64,000 nt of DNA from Chelydra serpentina. Taxonomy: Eukaryota; Chordata; Testudines; Chelydridae. The notes beneath the pieces were generated by a model. It was not told the DNA's origin, did not search any database, and was given only the letters and a program-made list of their open reading frames with translations. Both the position numbers and the translations under genes were made by a program. Shown here one piece after another: positions 12,001 through 22,868 of this stretch. Where the stretch lies: assembly GCA_037349315.1 (NCBI GenBank), contig JBAIAC010000006.1:13055501-13119500 (forward strand), in the 5' to 3' direction. Each line of letters opens with the position of its first letter. Position 1 is the stretch's first letter.

Positions 12001-15000
12001 CTGCCCCCAGTGCATGCCAGGCCAGAGCCTGCACCCTGACCTCCTCCCCTGAGCCCCCGCCACACCCCTCCTGCACCCCGACCCCTTGCCGAGCCCCCTA
12101 CCGCACCCTGACCCCCTGCCCTGAGCCCCCTGCCGCACCCTACACCCCGACCCACTGCCCTGAGCCCCCTGCTTCACCCCGCACTCCTCCTGCACCCCGA
12201 CCCCCCGGCCCTGAGCCCCCTGACCCCTTGCCGCGCCCTGCATCGCTCCTGCACCCCACACCCCAACTCCCTGCCCTGAGCCCCCACCATACCCCTCCTG
12301 TACCCCCAAGGGGCAGGGAGGGGGCAGAGCTGGGGTGGGGATTTTGGGGAAGGGGCGGGGTCGAGGGCGGCGGGGCGCGGGTAGGTGTCAATAATGCGGC
12401 CCTCGGGCCAATGTACTAATCCTTATGTGGCCCTGGTGGTCATTTGAGTTTGAGACCCCTGCTTTACATTCTACTTAGAAAGCCTTCTGTGCCAAAAGCC
12501 CCATGGAGATCGATTGTTTTTTAAGTGTTAATCTCTACTCAACCTCGATCACATTTTTGAATTTGTCCCAATATAAACATCTTAAAGCCACGTAAAAACA
12601 ACACCCCCCCCCATACTGTTACTATAGTTGCAATAAAAATCTGGGTCCTTTCAGAGATGTCTGAAAAATCATGAACATTCACAAAGGTGGTTAAGGGCAC
12701 AGCAAACTAATAGCCTTCCTGGGTACAAGTAAACTGACATGTATTTTTTGCAACGATATTGTTAAATTTTTAACATCAAAGAATCAGTAATTAAATCTCA
12801 TTTATGTTATATAACATTAAAAGTATGTTAAGGTTGCAAAGTCTACTATTCAAAAAAGACAGGAAATGCCAGAATTAAATTGCCTGTGCAATGAATTACA
12901 GGTTATGATGGGTAGTGTGTTCTGGTGGTTATACCCCTTTCTGCTCCTGTACCCCCAGCCAGTCTATTCCCCTCTGCTCCTATCTACTCCAATGGCCCCT
13001 GTCCCCATTCCCTTCTGCATCTATCTACCTCTCCATCCCATTCTGCTCCTATTCATACCCCTCCCTCACCGCTCTGGTACCACTTTGCTTCCCCACATCC
13101 TGTGGCCTTGTCTCAGGCACATCCCTAACACCAGGGGGTCTGTCTACACTGCAATAAAACACTCGTGGCTGGCCTGTGTCATCTGACATGGGCTTGCATG
13201 GCTTGGGCTAAGGGGCTATAAAATTGCAGTGCAGATGTTTGGGCTCAGACTAGAGCCCAGGCTCTGAGACCCTTCTCCCCCCCCCACCCCTTGCGGGGTC
13301 ACAGAGCCTGGGCTCCAGCCCGAGTCCCATTGTCTACACTGGAATTTTACAGCCTCCAGCACTAGCCCCGGGAGCCTGAGTCAGCTGACACAGGGCCAGC
13401 CACAGGTGTTTTATTGCAGCGTAGACATACCCAAAGAAACCCCCTGCCAAATTTCAAGTCCTTGTGCTAAAGCATAGAAGCAGAAGAGCTTCAATGAAAT
13501 GGTTGTAATTATTTTTTAAAACATAGGCAGCACTGTTTTAGCAGAAACTTTTAAAGAATTGGCCTGAGGTAGATCATTGGAATGGAAAATGTCACCTCTG
13601 ATGGTTAAATTTGGCAAGTTATAAGCACCTGGGTCTTGTAGTTGAAAGTGTCATGCAACCTTCTCTTTAGGTCATTCTCTCAGATCCATCTATACAATGT
13701 ATTCCATCTTAAAAGATAAAGGTAACCGAATATCACCGTCCTCAATTTCTTTCTTGGCAAGTTCTGTGCTCAGGGTTTCAGCTTCCCTCTGCTTCATAAT
13801 GTATTGGTAATTGAAGACAGAACTTGGTCTAGCAGACAGAGGATCACTGCTCTGGTACCACTCACAAGGCCCCACCCTGCTCCCACTGAAAATCAATGGG
13901 GGTTCTGCCCCCAGCTACAGTGAGAGCAGGATTGGGGCCTCAGTGACAAGACTACCACTTACACAGAAGGCTATTTTGGACGATTGGTGGCATCTGCTAC
14001 TGCAGAGCAATCACTTAAATAGCCTTCCTGGTCTTGTTTAGATGGTAGTGATGCCATGAAGTTTCAGAGAAGGAACTCTGAATCCAAGACTTGACAGGTT
14101 AAGTAGACGAGGAAGGGGGTTTGAAAACATGTAGTTTTGGTTCCTAAGCTTGCTCATAGATGTGCCGGGTTTTCAATATTAAAGCTTAGCAAGGACAAGC
14201 AAACTGCAATCATGCCTTCCCCGTTTTAATAGTAATAAGCCTGCACATGCTGCATCTATTTACAATATAATGTAGGACTGTGTCACATGCTCTATGCAAA
14301 TCATAATTTTGTCACTCTAGCTGAGCAGAACGTTTCTGCAGCGCTAGCAGCTTTATTTCTACATATCAGCTATCTTCTTTTTGTGTTTCATGCCTCCACA
14401 TTTCAAAACAGGCAGCAAGCCAGACCCTGACAAATGGTCTCTTTGCAGCCTAGAAAGAACTGAAGGGTAGGAAGTGTGGTTTTAACAGTCACGAAATGTT
14501 TCTTATGTGTTTTTGGGGCTAAAACTATGACCTTATTTAGTAAAAAGGTCACAACACGCTTCTTATAAGTGGATCCTCTCTCTCTTCTGTCTGCTAGACC
14601 AAGTTGTGTCTTCAGTTACACCAACTGAAGGCAATGTGGTTGTACATGTCCACCCACTTCCTGCAACCCTGCTATCCTCTACAAAAGCATTAAAGTCTCT
14701 TTTTTCACCCCTAGATTAAGAGAAGATAGTAACCTCTTCCTGGACATACAACCTTAGCCTCAAATTAAACGTAGTCACATTTGTATGTAAATTAAGGGCA
14801 GAATTTGGTCTGCAACATACAGCATGTAGGATGATGTACTTCTCTTGGAAAGGTTCAAATACCCCTTAAGTATATCACACAATTGGGGTTGCCCAAGCTG
14901 AGAAAGGCCAAATCTGATTTTTTGGGGGAGGGTGGAGGACACACGTTGGAAGAGGAAAAAAAAGAGGAGCATATTCTGGATAAAAGATTGGTATAATCAG

Positions 15001-18000
15001 ATCCCTCCTAGCAAACACTAAAAACATCTCAGCTTCTACCTTTGATAGATGTCATTGGCTTCAACCTGTAAACTATAAGTAAGAAGGTACAATGAAGCAT
15101 GGGTTTGCCCTATCAGAAACAATCTGCACTCCAATCTTTTTAGAACAAGTTTTTCCTCTCCTTGCTGAAGACGGGCACTACTGCTTTGTTTTTCACAGCT
15201 TAACTGACCTTTGGGGCCTGAACATGCTAAACATGATAATAGTGGCTAAATTATGAACTGCAGAATTAGCTATAAGAATTACTCTTTTATTTAATTTCTT
15301 AAAACATAATTCCACACAAAAATTGAATATAAAACCTCTAGCTGTGACTAGTGACTGAGTAAGAAGTAGTTAATTGTTGGACAATTCAAAGAGAGTTAAA
15401 AACCTATTGGGAAAAAGAAAGGAATTTTAACTATGCCTATGAAAGACTAGCTTTATATTACCAGCAAATTAAAGAACTGAAACAACAAAACATGAAGATC
15501 AGCATCTTCAAGCAAAAGATATTTAAAGCAATGACCTCTGGATGGATTAGAAAGAAAAAACACACTAAGCAGCAATGAGATGACAAAAGTAAGATCCCAC
15601 TCCTATTAAAGGGACACATTGCAAATCATTTAAAAATTCCTGTCAATTAGTAATGTTTTAGAAATTAAATTGAAGAGGTTTCAAAAATATATGTTTATTT
15701 TCAACATTTGCTTCCATTTCATAGTTCACTCAGCTTGGACAGCAAATACCCTGGTGAGCTTCACTTTGTTTTCATGCACTAGTACAATGCTGAAGAGGAG
15801 TGTTTAAAGCCTGAATACACTTATTAAAATCAGCTCCTGTAAAATTTTATTTATTTATTTTAAATTCAACCTAGATTTGGGACCTCGATCACCTATCAAT
15901 GCATGTTTATATTTCATGGAGAGGAATTACAAAAATAGGTAGGAATTAAGTTAGAAATACAAGTTTATGATAAATATATTGCAAATATTGTCAAGGGAGA
16001 AGGCCCTCTGTATTCAATTTTAAAATTCTACGCCACTATTTTCTTGTCTGTTATAGATCACCACAGAACCAAAAGAAATAGTCATAGATGAATGCACTAG
16101 TTGTCACTGCTGGAGAGTTGTGATCTAATTTTGCTTCCATGCGGGTGAGAATCAGGGGTAACCCTGTTGAAGTCAATGAAGGTAAATAAGTAAAACCAGC
16201 ATGAGGCCCTTGGTGATTCAAGTCAAGTAGGAGTATGGAGAGAACCTTATTGGATGCTCATCCACATCACATTTGGCAATGAGATATCACCGTGATAGGT
16301 GCCTAATGATTATATTTGGTTTCCATGTAAACACAACATAAGTTTTGTCAGGATTTTGGGTTAGCAAGTATTACAGTAATTTAAAAATGAGTAAGTCCAT
16401 TTCAGAAAGCTATGCTAGTCAGAGCTATCAATACTAAACAAGGGCATGAGCCTGCAAACTTTAACCCATGCAAGTCAGTTTGTGACAGAAGTCTCACTGG
16501 CATTAATGTGATTGCTGACATGAATAAGGACCCAAGCCTGTAAGAGTGAGCCCATTTTGATACTCAATTTGCTCTCTCTAGTCACAATTTTCATAGACTC
16601 AGAACTGGAAGGGATCTCGAGACATCACCTAGTCCAGTCCCCTGCACTCATGGCAGGACTAAGTATCCCTGACAGGTGTTTGTCTAACCTACTCTTAGCC
16701 CAGGGCTACACTAGGGGAGGGGGTCGATCTACGATACGCAGCTTCAGCTACGTGAATAACGTAGCTGAAGTCGGCGTATCGTAATCGGCTTACCTGGCCA
16801 TGAGGACGGCGGCGAGTCGATCGCTGCCGCTCCCCCGTCGACTCCGCTTCCACCTTTCGATGAGGTGGATTTCCGGAGCCGACGGGGAGCACTTTCGGGG
16901 ATCGATTAATCGCGTCTAAACGAGACGTGAAAAATCGATCCCCGAAAGATCGATTGCTACCCGCCGATCCGGTGGGTAGTGAAGACAAGCCCTTAAAAAA
17001 TCTCCAATGATGGAGATTCCACAACCTCCCTAGGCAATTTATTCCAGTGCTTAACCAGCCTGAGAGTTAGGAAGTTTTTCCTAATGTCCAACCTAAACCT
17101 CCCTTGCTGCAATTTAAGCCCATTGCTTTTTGTCCTATCCTCAGAGGTTGAGAACATTTTTTCCTCTCTCCTCCTTGTATCAACCTTTATTATACTTGAA
17201 AACTGTTATGTCCCCTCTAAGTCTTCTCTTCTCCGAACTAAACAAATCCAATTTTTTTCAAATCTTCTCTCGTAGGTTATGTTTTCTAGACATTTAATAA
17301 TGTTTGTTCCTGTTCTCTGGACTTTCTCCCATTTGTCCACATCTTTCCTGAAATGTTGCCCCCCGGAACAGGACTCAATACTCCAATTGAGGCCTAATCC
17401 GTGCGGAGTAGAGCGGAAGAATTACGTTTCGTTTCTTGCTTGCAACACTTCTGCTAATACAGCCCAGAATGTTTGCTTTGTTTTGGAACAATGTTGCACT
17501 GTTGACTCAAATTTAGCTTGTGATCCACTATGACCCCCAGATCACTTTCTGCAGTGCTCCTTCCTAGGCTGTCATTTCCCATTTTGTGTGTGTGCAACTG
17601 ATTGTTCTTTCCTAAGTGGAGTACTTCACATTTGTCCTTATTGAATTTCATCCTATTTACTTCAGACCATTTTGAATTTTAATCCTATCCTCCAAATCAC
17701 TTGCAACCCCTCCCAGCTTGGCCTTATCTGCAGAACTATAGAAGTGCACTCTCTATGCCATTATCTAAATGGCTGATGAAGATATTGAATAGAATCGGAC
17801 CCAGAACTGATCCCTCCGGGACCCCACTCATTATATCCTTCCAGCTTGACTGTGAACCACTGATTACTCTCTGGGAATGGTTTTCCAACCAGTTATTCAA
17901 CCATCTTATAGTAGCTCCATCTAGGTTATATTTCCCTAGTTTGTTTACGAGAAGATCATGCGAGACAGTATCAAAAGCCTTACTAAAGTCAAGATATGCC

Positions 18001-18894
18001 ACATCTACCACTTCCCCCCATCCACAAGGCTTGTTACCCAGTCATTTTAATGCCATAGTTCCTACCTTCTTTTGGCAAAATCGCTACCACAGGAGAATGG
18101 TCAACCATTGTATACAGCTCTCTAGCCACGTATCGATCAAGCTCTATGACCCTTTCTGAAGAAGATTGTGCCATTCCATGGTCACTTGTGATTATGATAT
18201 TCAGTGTGTCCCACAACTTTGCTTTCTTCAGTTCTGACACAAGATATCCCAGCTTGTCATCAATCTCACTAATGACTGCGCCCATACGTGGATTTTCTGG
18301 GCCCAAAACATGCCCCATCGCATCAGGCTGCTCCCAGTACAGAAGACCAAAATTTATGGGTTCTTCTGAGGTAAACCAATCAATAAGTTTGTCAACTCGA
18401 TCTTCGAATGAAACAGATTCATTGTAAAACATATAGTGCGTAGGAAAGACTCCATGTATTTTTACATCTGTTCCAGGCCACATAGCAGCTCCGGTTCTAT
18501 GTCCTTCCATTTGGTTGGTGACCCATATTGGACAGGCCTCTTCCCAGAACTTTGAGTTATAGATGTTCATGCTGTTCAGGGAGAAAGTTTTGTTCAGGAC
18601 AGGATCATACATTTCATTAGCAACTATGCCATGGCTCTCTGCATAGAGACCTGTCACCATTGTATAATGATTAGGATAAGTTTTTGTAATAAACACATTA
18701 GTAACCTGTTTAACATGAGCACCATTCTTCATGACATAATGAAAGTTAGGCGTTGGGACTTTATAAATGTAATCCCATCGAAATCCATCAAAAGATAATA
18801 GTAACACTCTGGACTGGTCTTGCTGGAAACAAACTGTGCTTGGAAAAGTCATCATACAGACTGCCAAGACTCCCCAGTAGCAATCCAAAGCCAT
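5635..18894 (-). CDS. ENPP5: ENPP5, ectonucleotide pyrophosphatase/phosphodiesterase family member 5 (whole coding span, 3 exons)
   Basis: Joining minus-strand exons 18894-18066, 9510-9334 and 6020-5635 gives 1392 bases, or 463 codons plus TAA, with phases 1-1 and consensus GT/AG ends at both introns. The protein starts with a signal peptide (about residues 1-23). It carries the alkaline-phosphatase-fold phosphodiesterase signature: Asp36 in SFDGF, nucleophile Thr72 in TKTYPNHYT, Asp191 and His195 in PDAMGH, Asp238 and His239 in SDHGM, and His339 in GNHGYDN. A single C-terminal membrane helix (about 418-439) precedes a short basic cytoplasmic tail ending SQPLLQG. It resembles ENPP5 more than ENPP4 throughout, including the [17 protein letters not shown] block. 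Mammalian ENPP5 is about 477 residues; the missing stretch is in the linker before the membrane helix. ENPP5 is a glycoprotein of the secretory pathway, and its substrate is less certain than those of ENPP1-3. The position left of RCAN2 in the same orientation supports orthology. Confidence 0.95.
7479..7688 (+). mobile_element. PLE-tail foldback insertion, copy 2
   Basis: Direct repeats ACAAATG at 7479-7485 and 7682-7688 flank an inverted repeat. A minus-sense arm (AGAGTCCTGTGGCACC through GTGGGTGAATACCC) is joined near 7562 to a plus-sense arm. The plus-sense arm carries GTGGGTATTCACCCACGAAA, GCTTATGCTCCAATACG and the terminal GGCTACCCCTCTGATACTT. The layout matches the copies at 1.4 kb and 23.5 kb. 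It lies in ENPP5 intron 2. Confidence 0.75.
7741..8410. mobile_element. hAT-like DNA transposon, decayed
   Basis: The ends are CAGGAGTGGGCAAACTATGG and AAAAAGTTTGTCCACCCCT, imperfect terminal inverted repeats of the CAGGGGTGGGCAAACT type seen on hAT elements. A clear 8-bp target duplication is not visible, and the interior is AT-rich without recognisable transposase. It lies in ENPP5 intron 2, between a PLE-tail insertion and another hAT element. Confidence 0.55.
8580..8969. mobile_element. Non-autonomous hAT element with 8-bp target duplication
   Basis: Inverted ends CAGTGGTCCCCAAC (from 8588) and GTTGGGGACCCCTG (to 8961) are flanked by the perfect duplication CTTTACAG at 8580-8587 and 8962-8969. 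The interior is CpG-rich and contains several imperfect copies of a CTTCTCGGCGGCATTT / CTTCTCGATGACACC module. Long open frames here follow from the GC content and are not genes. It lies in ENPP5 intron 2. Confidence 0.85.
9334..9510 (-). CDS. ENPP5: ENPP5 second coding exon
   Basis: This 177-base exon is bounded by acceptor TCTAAG (AG at 9511-9512) and donor GTAAGT (9328-9333). It encodes residues 277-336: [20 protein letters not shown], then the [20 protein letters not shown] segment and ILQNKSD. These are diagnostic ENPP4/5-type sequences that follow the SDHGM metal site. NMT and NKS are candidate N-glycosylation sites. Flanking introns are about 8.6 kb upstream and 3.3 kb downstream. Confidence 0.95.
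10686..11012. mobile_element. Non-autonomous hAT element with 8-bp target duplication
   Basis: Ends CAGGGGTAGGCAACCT (10694) and AGGTTGCTGACCCCTG (to 11004) are flanked by GTCTAACA at 10686-10693 and 11005-11012. At 311 bases with an AT-rich interior it cannot encode transposase. It lies in ENPP5 intron 1. Confidence 0.85.
11165..11262. repeat. Ancient amniote interspersed repeat fragment
   Basis: The phrase CATTGTGCTAGGCACTGTAC followed by AAAAAGTTTACAATCTGC recurs as diverged copies at 44020-44110 and, in reverse, around 36500-36570 and 59060-59120 (GTAAACTCTTTGGGG and CTTGTACAGC(A/C)CC). The dispersed, diverged copies point to an old SINE-like family. I do not assign a family name. Confidence 0.4.
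11626..12469. mobile_element. Non-autonomous hAT element with internal palindrome and minisatellite
   Basis: Inverted ends CAGGGGTCTCAAAC (11634) and GTTTGAGACCCCTG (to 12461) lie inside the duplication CTTTACAT (11626-11633, 12462-12469). The interior has a long imperfect palindrome (about 11770-11960) centred on GGGGAACCGCGG, with arms reading CTGTGTCACTGTTGCGTCC. This is followed by a C-rich minisatellite at about 12040-12300 built on CACCCYGACCCCYTGCC and CTGAGCCCCC. Overlapping long open frames on both strands are composition artefacts. Confidence 0.85.
12040..12300. repeat. C-rich minisatellite inside the hAT element
   Basis: Roughly ten imperfect units of about 20-27 bases, built from CCCTGAGCCCCC and GCACCCCGACCCC, lie in the right half of the hAT element at 11626-12469. 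Confidence 0.7.
13136..13432. mobile_element. Harbinger-type MITE
   Basis: Terminal inverted repeats of about 25 bases: GGGTCTGTCTACACTGCAAT at the left and, reverse-complemented, GGGTATGTCTACGCTGCAAT at the right. The interior is a GC-rich 297-base sequence with its own imperfect inverted repeats (AGCCCAGGCTCTGAGACCC / GGGGTCACAGAGCCTGGGCT). No coding capacity. A related element lies at 53.5-53.8 kb. It lies in ENPP5 intron 1. Confidence 0.65.
16591..18031 (-). mobile_element. CR1 LINE, 5'-truncated, minus strand, in ENPP5 intron 1
   Basis: Read on the minus strand, the sequence encodes CR1 reverse transcriptase pieces: [34 protein letters not shown], then [20 protein letters not shown] and [20 protein letters not shown]. 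It runs into the chelonian-type CR1 3' end (GGACTAGGTGATGTCTCGAG; CCTTCCAGTTC near 16591). Frameshifts and stops make it inactive. A MITE (16698-16992) interrupts it. The insertion is in the same orientation as ENPP5, and its 5' truncation point is about 30 bases from the splice donor of the first coding exon. Confidence 0.9.
16695..16995. mobile_element. Harbinger-type MITE nested in CR1
   Basis: The 295-base insert (16698-16992) splits the CR1 phrase ...CTACTCTTA / AAAAATCTCCAATG and is flanked by TTA on each side (16695-16697, 16993-16995). The right end GTGAAGACAAGCCC is of the GTGTAGACAAGCCC type; the left end is diverged. The interior contains nested palindromes (TTCAGCTACGTGAATAACGTAGCTGAA; ATCGATCCCCGAAAG repeated in inverted form). 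A second copy sits at 50.4-50.7 kb. Confidence 0.8.
18066..18894 (-). CDS. ENPP5: ENPP5 first coding exon
   Basis: The ATG at 18892-18894 sits in a good Kozak context (CCAGGATGG). The exon encodes the signal peptide and most of the catalytic domain through ILPKEG, and ends at donor GAAG|GTAGG (18061-18065). In an unspliced reading the frame runs on into the intron and stops near 18034, so the splice is needed to reach the exon at 9510. It contains Asp36, Thr72, Asp191, His195, Asp238 and His239. The donor is only about 30 bases from the end of an intronic CR1 insertion. Confidence 0.95.
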
Positions 18895-18935
18895 CCTGGA
18901 AAAGCTTTTTCACTCAGGCACAAAAGTTGGTATCT
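18895..18935 (-). other. ENPP5: Probable ENPP5 5' UTR segment of the ATG exon
   Basis: On the minus strand a pyrimidine tract and acceptor (TTTGTATTCTAG) end at 18936, giving about 41 bases of 5' UTR before the ATG. An upstream non-coding first exon is therefore expected; the best candidate is the GC-rich segment near 25.23 kb. A second possible acceptor, TTTTCCAG, lies immediately before the ATG. Confidence 0.5.
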
Positions 18936-19069
18936 CTAGAATACAAAGGAAAAATTCAGTTACCACTTCTGCAAGTTAATTATCTTGAACACTTATCTTT
19001 ACTACAGTATAAGTGAATCTGAAACAAGTTTGAGAGTAATCCCTGTCTAGAGGTACTCATGTGGCTCCC

Positions 19070-19240
19070 ATCACTGTGGAACACCTCACAAACATTAGTG
19101 GATTTCCCGTCACAACGCCCCTGCTAGGTAAGGAAATAGTATTATACCCGTTTTACAGACAAGGAACTGAGGCACAGAAAGATTTAATGATTTACCCAAT
19201 GTTACACAAGAGTCTGTGATACAGCCAGTGCTTTGAACAA
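19070..19240 (+). repeat. MIR SINE fragment
   Basis: The sequence matches the MIR core: TATTATACCCGTTTTACAGA, GAACTGAGGCACAGAAAG, TTACCCAATGTTACACAAGA. It is old and diverged. It lies 5' of the ENPP5 ATG exon. Confidence 0.7.
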
Positions 19241-19276
19241 AAAAACAAACAAACAAACAAAAAAAAAAACACACCA
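19224..19276 (+). repeat. A-rich simple repeat
   Basis: An (AAAC)n / poly-A tract follows directly after the MIR fragment. Confidence 0.8.
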
Positions 19277-20401
19277 CACATTCTTCCTCTTCCACCCTGA
19301 CAAATTTGCCAACATTTGAGACTAAAAAGGCTTCCTCTCATAATGGAATGCTTTCTTTTCTCTATTCAGACTGTTATCCTCAAATTAAAGTGATGGAAAA
19401 GGGGGTGTAAAGGAACTACTGAGGCTTCAGAGAGGGTGGAGCCTGTAGGGAGGTTGGTCAAGGTGACAGTTGCAGAGTGGATCTCAAGAAAGGGAGAGCT
19501 GGAATTGTGACAAGGCAGTCACAGGAAAACCACTGGGAGTCGGAGGTCAGACAGAAGGTTTGACTGGACTTGCCTGGAGAGGTGGGCTAACTTAAGAAGG
19601 TTTAGTAGAGCTCTGAGGAGGGAGCCTGAAGAGAGCTCAGCTTGGTATCCCTAGCCCTAGAAGCTTCCACATAGGTAGACTGTGGAGGCTTTACAGGTGA
19701 GAAATTCCTCAGAGAAAGTGAGCAATTCCCAAAGCCATCCCAGTAACTTAGCACCAAGAGTTGATGCTGGGAGGTGACAATACATAGATATATATACACA
19801 TCCCATGTAAATCTATGTACATACATACACACACTCAAGATAGACTTACATGGGGTAAAAACAAGAGGTTTCTGTGTATAAAACTATTTCTGTAAAGCTT
19901 CCAGTTTCTTGTTAGGTTATATTTTCAAGTAATAAAGAAGATACTATATTTTCACTAACTCTAAGACTAAGTCTGATAAGTGCAACTAAATTATTTAGAC
20001 ATCAGCTTCTTGAAGTGATGCTAAACAGTAATTATCATGTGCTAAGTGCAACTCTGGGTTTCAAGTTCCTGGGGAAAAAAGACTAAAAGCTTTTAACTCC
20101 AAGTCTAAAAGAGACAAGGAGTTAATACCAGATTGTGGCAGCAAAGGTACCAAATAAAGAAGTCACCAAGTATATGTCAGCTGTTCAGCAGAGGAGAAGC
20201 AAGTCTTCACAGGGAGGCTACAGTTAAAATTTCACTAAACACTCCCTAAGTGTATTTTGATACTGGAATATCATATGTTCAGGTCATTTACAATGGGAAA
20301 AGCAGTAAATTAAATATAAAGCACATTTTAGATTAATGACATACTAAGTTATTATAATTTCCTGTTCCAGCTATGGTACATTTTTTTTTTAATCCAGATA
20401 T

Positions 20402-20952
20402 TATAGAGTTATAGAAATGTAGGACTGGAAGGGACCTCGATAGGTCATCTAGTCCAGTCCACTGCACTGAGGCAGGACTAAGTATTATCTAAACTATCCC
20501 TGGCAGGTGTTTGTCTAATCTGGTTTTAAAAACCTCCAATGATGGAGATTCCACAACCTCCCTAGGTAATTTGTTCCAATACTTTACTACCATTACAGTT
20601 AGGAAGTTTTTCCTAGTGTCTAACCTAAACCTCCCCTGCTGTAATTTAAGCCTTTTACTTCTTGTCCTGTCCTCCGTGAACCAGAACAATTTATCACCCT
20701 CCTCTTTATAATAACCTTTTATGCCCCCCCCCCAGTGTTCTCTTCTCCAGACAAAACAAACCCTTTTTTTAATCCTTCCTTGTACGTCATGTTTTCTAGA
20801 CCTTTAATCATTTTTGCTGCTCTACTTTGGACTGTCTCCAATTTGTCCACATCTTTCCCAAAATGTCATGCTCAGAACTGGAAACATTACTCCAGTTGAG
20901 ATTTTAACAGTGCTGAGTAAAGTGGAAGAATTATTTCTCATGTCGTGCTACT
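20402..20952 (-). mobile_element. CR1 LINE 3' fragment, minus strand
   Basis: The plus strand shows the reverse of a CR1 3' end: TAGGACTGGAAGGGACCTCG, CTCCAATGATGGAGATTCCA, GTTAGGAAGTTTTTCC and CTTTGGACTGTCTCCAATTT. The minus strand encodes the CR1 C-terminal block [20 protein letters not shown]. Only about 550 bases remain. It lies in the putative first intron of ENPP5. Confidence 0.85.
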
Positions 20953-22868
20953 TCGATCATAAAGGCAGTATCAATTTTAAGCTACTATCAATCTGGCACA
21001 TATTGAAACTAGAGATTTAGAGGTGAAATACTCCATTCAACTCTCAGCCATCTAATTTCCCCTCACATAAAGATTTTAAATCTATCTCCTACCAAAAGTC
21101 TCTTGATTTATAAAGGAAAAAGGCAGAAAAAGGAGAAAGATTAACTGGCATCGCAGATGATTCACAACTGCACTTCCTAATCAGTCCAGTGCTAAGCATA
21201 AAAATTCTTTTGTCCTTTTAAAATCAACAGTCACTGACTTCTGAATATACTTAGTACAGAAAGCATGAAATGAGAAATTCTTTGCTAAAATGAGAATATT
21301 CTCATATCTAATCTGATCACTTCAAACTAAAAATCTGTGTTTGTTATGGGTTGCATGCAGAAAATGTTTTCTTCCTGGATAGCCATGAAAATAATTAGCT
21401 GTGTCTGATCAGCCGATTCATCAAGAAATCAGCTTCCCAGCAGAAACCCTGAAAGGAGTTATCTATACATAGCAGCAGGTGCAGAGCTCATACCAAATGA
21501 AGTCATCCTCTCTTGTGATGCTACTTATTCACTGAAAGCTTTAGTTTTATCCTTCCCATACACTTCTAATCAAGACTCATTAATTATTCCAATTCAAGGC
21601 AGGCATATATCCCCTGTAAAGCCTTGAAAACAGGTTTACATGCAACAGCTCATTTCCCAAAAGCCCATTAAAAATGCCTGTTTGTCCTGCCAAGAGGATT
21701 ATTCCTCTATTTGTTACAGACTTACTGCATATGGTTGTTTCCGCGTTTTATTGTCCATTCTCACATATCAGCAACAGTGAGTCATATCATGCAGATTTTC
21801 CTTTCACTCTTTATCCAATACATTCATTATTTTAATGACTCTTTTGAAATCAACACTATACAGCCTTCCACTGAAATCAGTACAGTGAATATCGAGTAGA
21901 TCACATCCACAAGGCTTATGATCGATTATCATAATGCATCTGATCCCTCAAGTTGAACTTTCCTTAAAAGACAAGGTTGAAGAACAAATGAAGGCAGAAC
22001 TCTTGTTTTATCTATCTGTGGAAATCGACCAAGTACTTGTAAGACAAAGACTGCCTCAGTCTAAATCTCCACAACCTTTGGCAATTTTTTCTCCTTTCCA
22101 TCAGATTACAACCTGGATCCCAAACCTTGCCCCAGCTCAGCTCTCTCCTACAATACCTCAATCAATCAATCTGAACTATCTATATAGGCACTCAAATGTC
22201 CCTCATATATGAACACCTCACAAATATTAATGGATATCCACAAAACACTTCTCAAAGGTAGGAAACTATTACCTTCAGTATACATATGGACAATAACAGA
22301 GCCAAGAATTGAACTTGGATCGCCTGAATCCCAATTCAGTGTTTTAATCTCAAGATCACCATTCTTCATGGTTTTTACAATTTCTGCTTCACAATACAAT
22401 GTTTGAAAGCATAGCAACAAAAGTGACAGAGGAGTAGACCTAAGAAAAAGGATGAGATGTGGACATGTGAAGAAAACAACATTATAGTCTTCAAATACCT
22501 GGAGGAACCAATTCCTATAATAAATCACCAAATAGTAATGGGTATAAGATGGAGCTGGGAAAAAGTGATGGTTACATTACAGAAAAACTTGATAACTATA
22601 AAAATGATTCTGCGATAGTACAAGTTAACAAGGAAGGTTATGGAAAAGAATTAATTAGAAGATAGCAGGTACTACAGGCCTACAATACAGCAGGGAACTG
22701 GGAGCCTAGTGGGGAGTCCAGGCAGCAGGTGGGTTCCACCTGCCTTGGGATGACAGCCCAGCTGTGAGCCCTGCCAGATTCACAGCAGGGAGCTTTTCTT
22801 GTCAATTTCACAGCTTCAGTGTCTAGCCACGAAATTGACAAGAATGACAGCCAACAGCCAAGATAAGT

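Noticed and set aside
11575..12419. Several overlapping frames of 100-244 codons
   Set aside because: They lie inside the hAT element with the C-rich minisatellite and are low-complexity (Gly/Pro/Ala-rich).
17736..18011. A separate reverse-transcriptase gene
   Set aside because: It is part of the truncated CR1 LINE in ENPP5 intron 1, not an independent gene.
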